DNA from: Candidatus Bathyarchaeota archaeon
Lineage (GTDB): Archaea > Thermoproteota > Bathyarchaeia > 40CM-2-53-6 > FEN-987
Reading direction: 5' to 3'
DNA: 5,555 bases
Assembly: GCA_003152955.1 (NCBI GenBank)
Contig: PMBQ01000179.1
Location: 1-5,555 of the forward strand
In this document: in pieces, positions 5,538-5,555 of the stretch
Layout: every line of letters begins with the position of its first letter
How positions within the stretch are numbered: the first letter of the stretch is position 1
The notes under the pieces: generated by a model
The model's database searches: none
What the model was told of the DNA's origin: nothing
What the model saw: only the letters and a program-made list of their open reading frames with translations
Translations under genes and position numbers: made by a program

Positions 5538-5555
5538 TTGGAGTTCCAGCTCCAA
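5538..5555 (+). repeat. Short hairpin after the PHP gene
   Basis: TTGGAG (5538-5543) and CTCCAA (5550-5555) form a 6 bp inverted repeat that can be extended by a wobble pair, leaving a four-base loop. It lies about 20 nt after the PHP stop and touches the window edge. No T-run is visible, so terminator function cannot be claimed. An 8 nt palindrome GAACGTTC lies between it and the stop. Confidence 0.35.

Noticed and set aside
5515..5555. Palindromes and hairpin after the PHP gene as a transcription terminator
   Set aside because: Archaeal terminators depend on T-runs and none is present before the window ends.
1..5555. CRISPR array, insertion sequence, attachment site or defence system
   Set aside because: No direct repeats with spacers, terminal inverted repeats, transposase or defence-type domains are visible; all confident genes are core housekeeping types.

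Overview
The window is an archaeal chromosome segment dominated by translation-initiation and small-subunit-maturation genes. The archaeal assignment rests on topoisomerase VI subunit B, archaeal-type aIF1A and aIF2-beta, a RIO1 kinase, a two-KH-domain Dim2/Pno1-like protein, a DUF424 protein and an archaeal/eukaryotic-type methionyl-tRNA synthetase. The Top6B N-terminus resembles the Sulfolobus form, which hints at a TACK (Thermoproteota-type) lineage. That placement is a guess and needs a tree.

The left 3 kb is on the minus strand. In transcription order it reads aIF2-beta (3025-2615), DUF424 protein (2600-2301), a 109-118 nt gap with a weak promoter-like element, aIF1A (2182-1877), RIO1 kinase (1835-1047), Dim2-like KH protein (1063-491, overlapping rio1 by 17 nt) and the first part of topoisomerase VI subunit B (466-1, cut by the window edge). 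A divergent, G-rich intergenic region of 207 nt (3026-3232) separates these from a plus-strand pair: methionyl-tRNA synthetase (3233-4879) and, 8 nt later, a small PHP-domain metallophosphoesterase (4888-5517). A short hairpin lies at the right edge.

The genes form a functional theme. MetRS charges the initiator tRNA, aIF2 (beta subunit here) carries it to the 30S subunit, aIF1A helps start selection, and RIO1 and Dim2 act in late 30S maturation. DUF424 is of unknown function but sits inside this group. Topoisomerase VI is the outlier in function.

Nothing here is a defence locus, mobile element, CRISPR array or RNA gene, and I do not see a clearly new system. The points most worth a second look are a Glu in place of the catalytic-loop Asp of RIO1, non-AUG starts on the initiation-factor genes (with an out-of-frame ATG just ahead of the aIF2-beta TTG), the uncharacterised DUF424 gene, and the G-rich leader or promoter of the synthetase gene.
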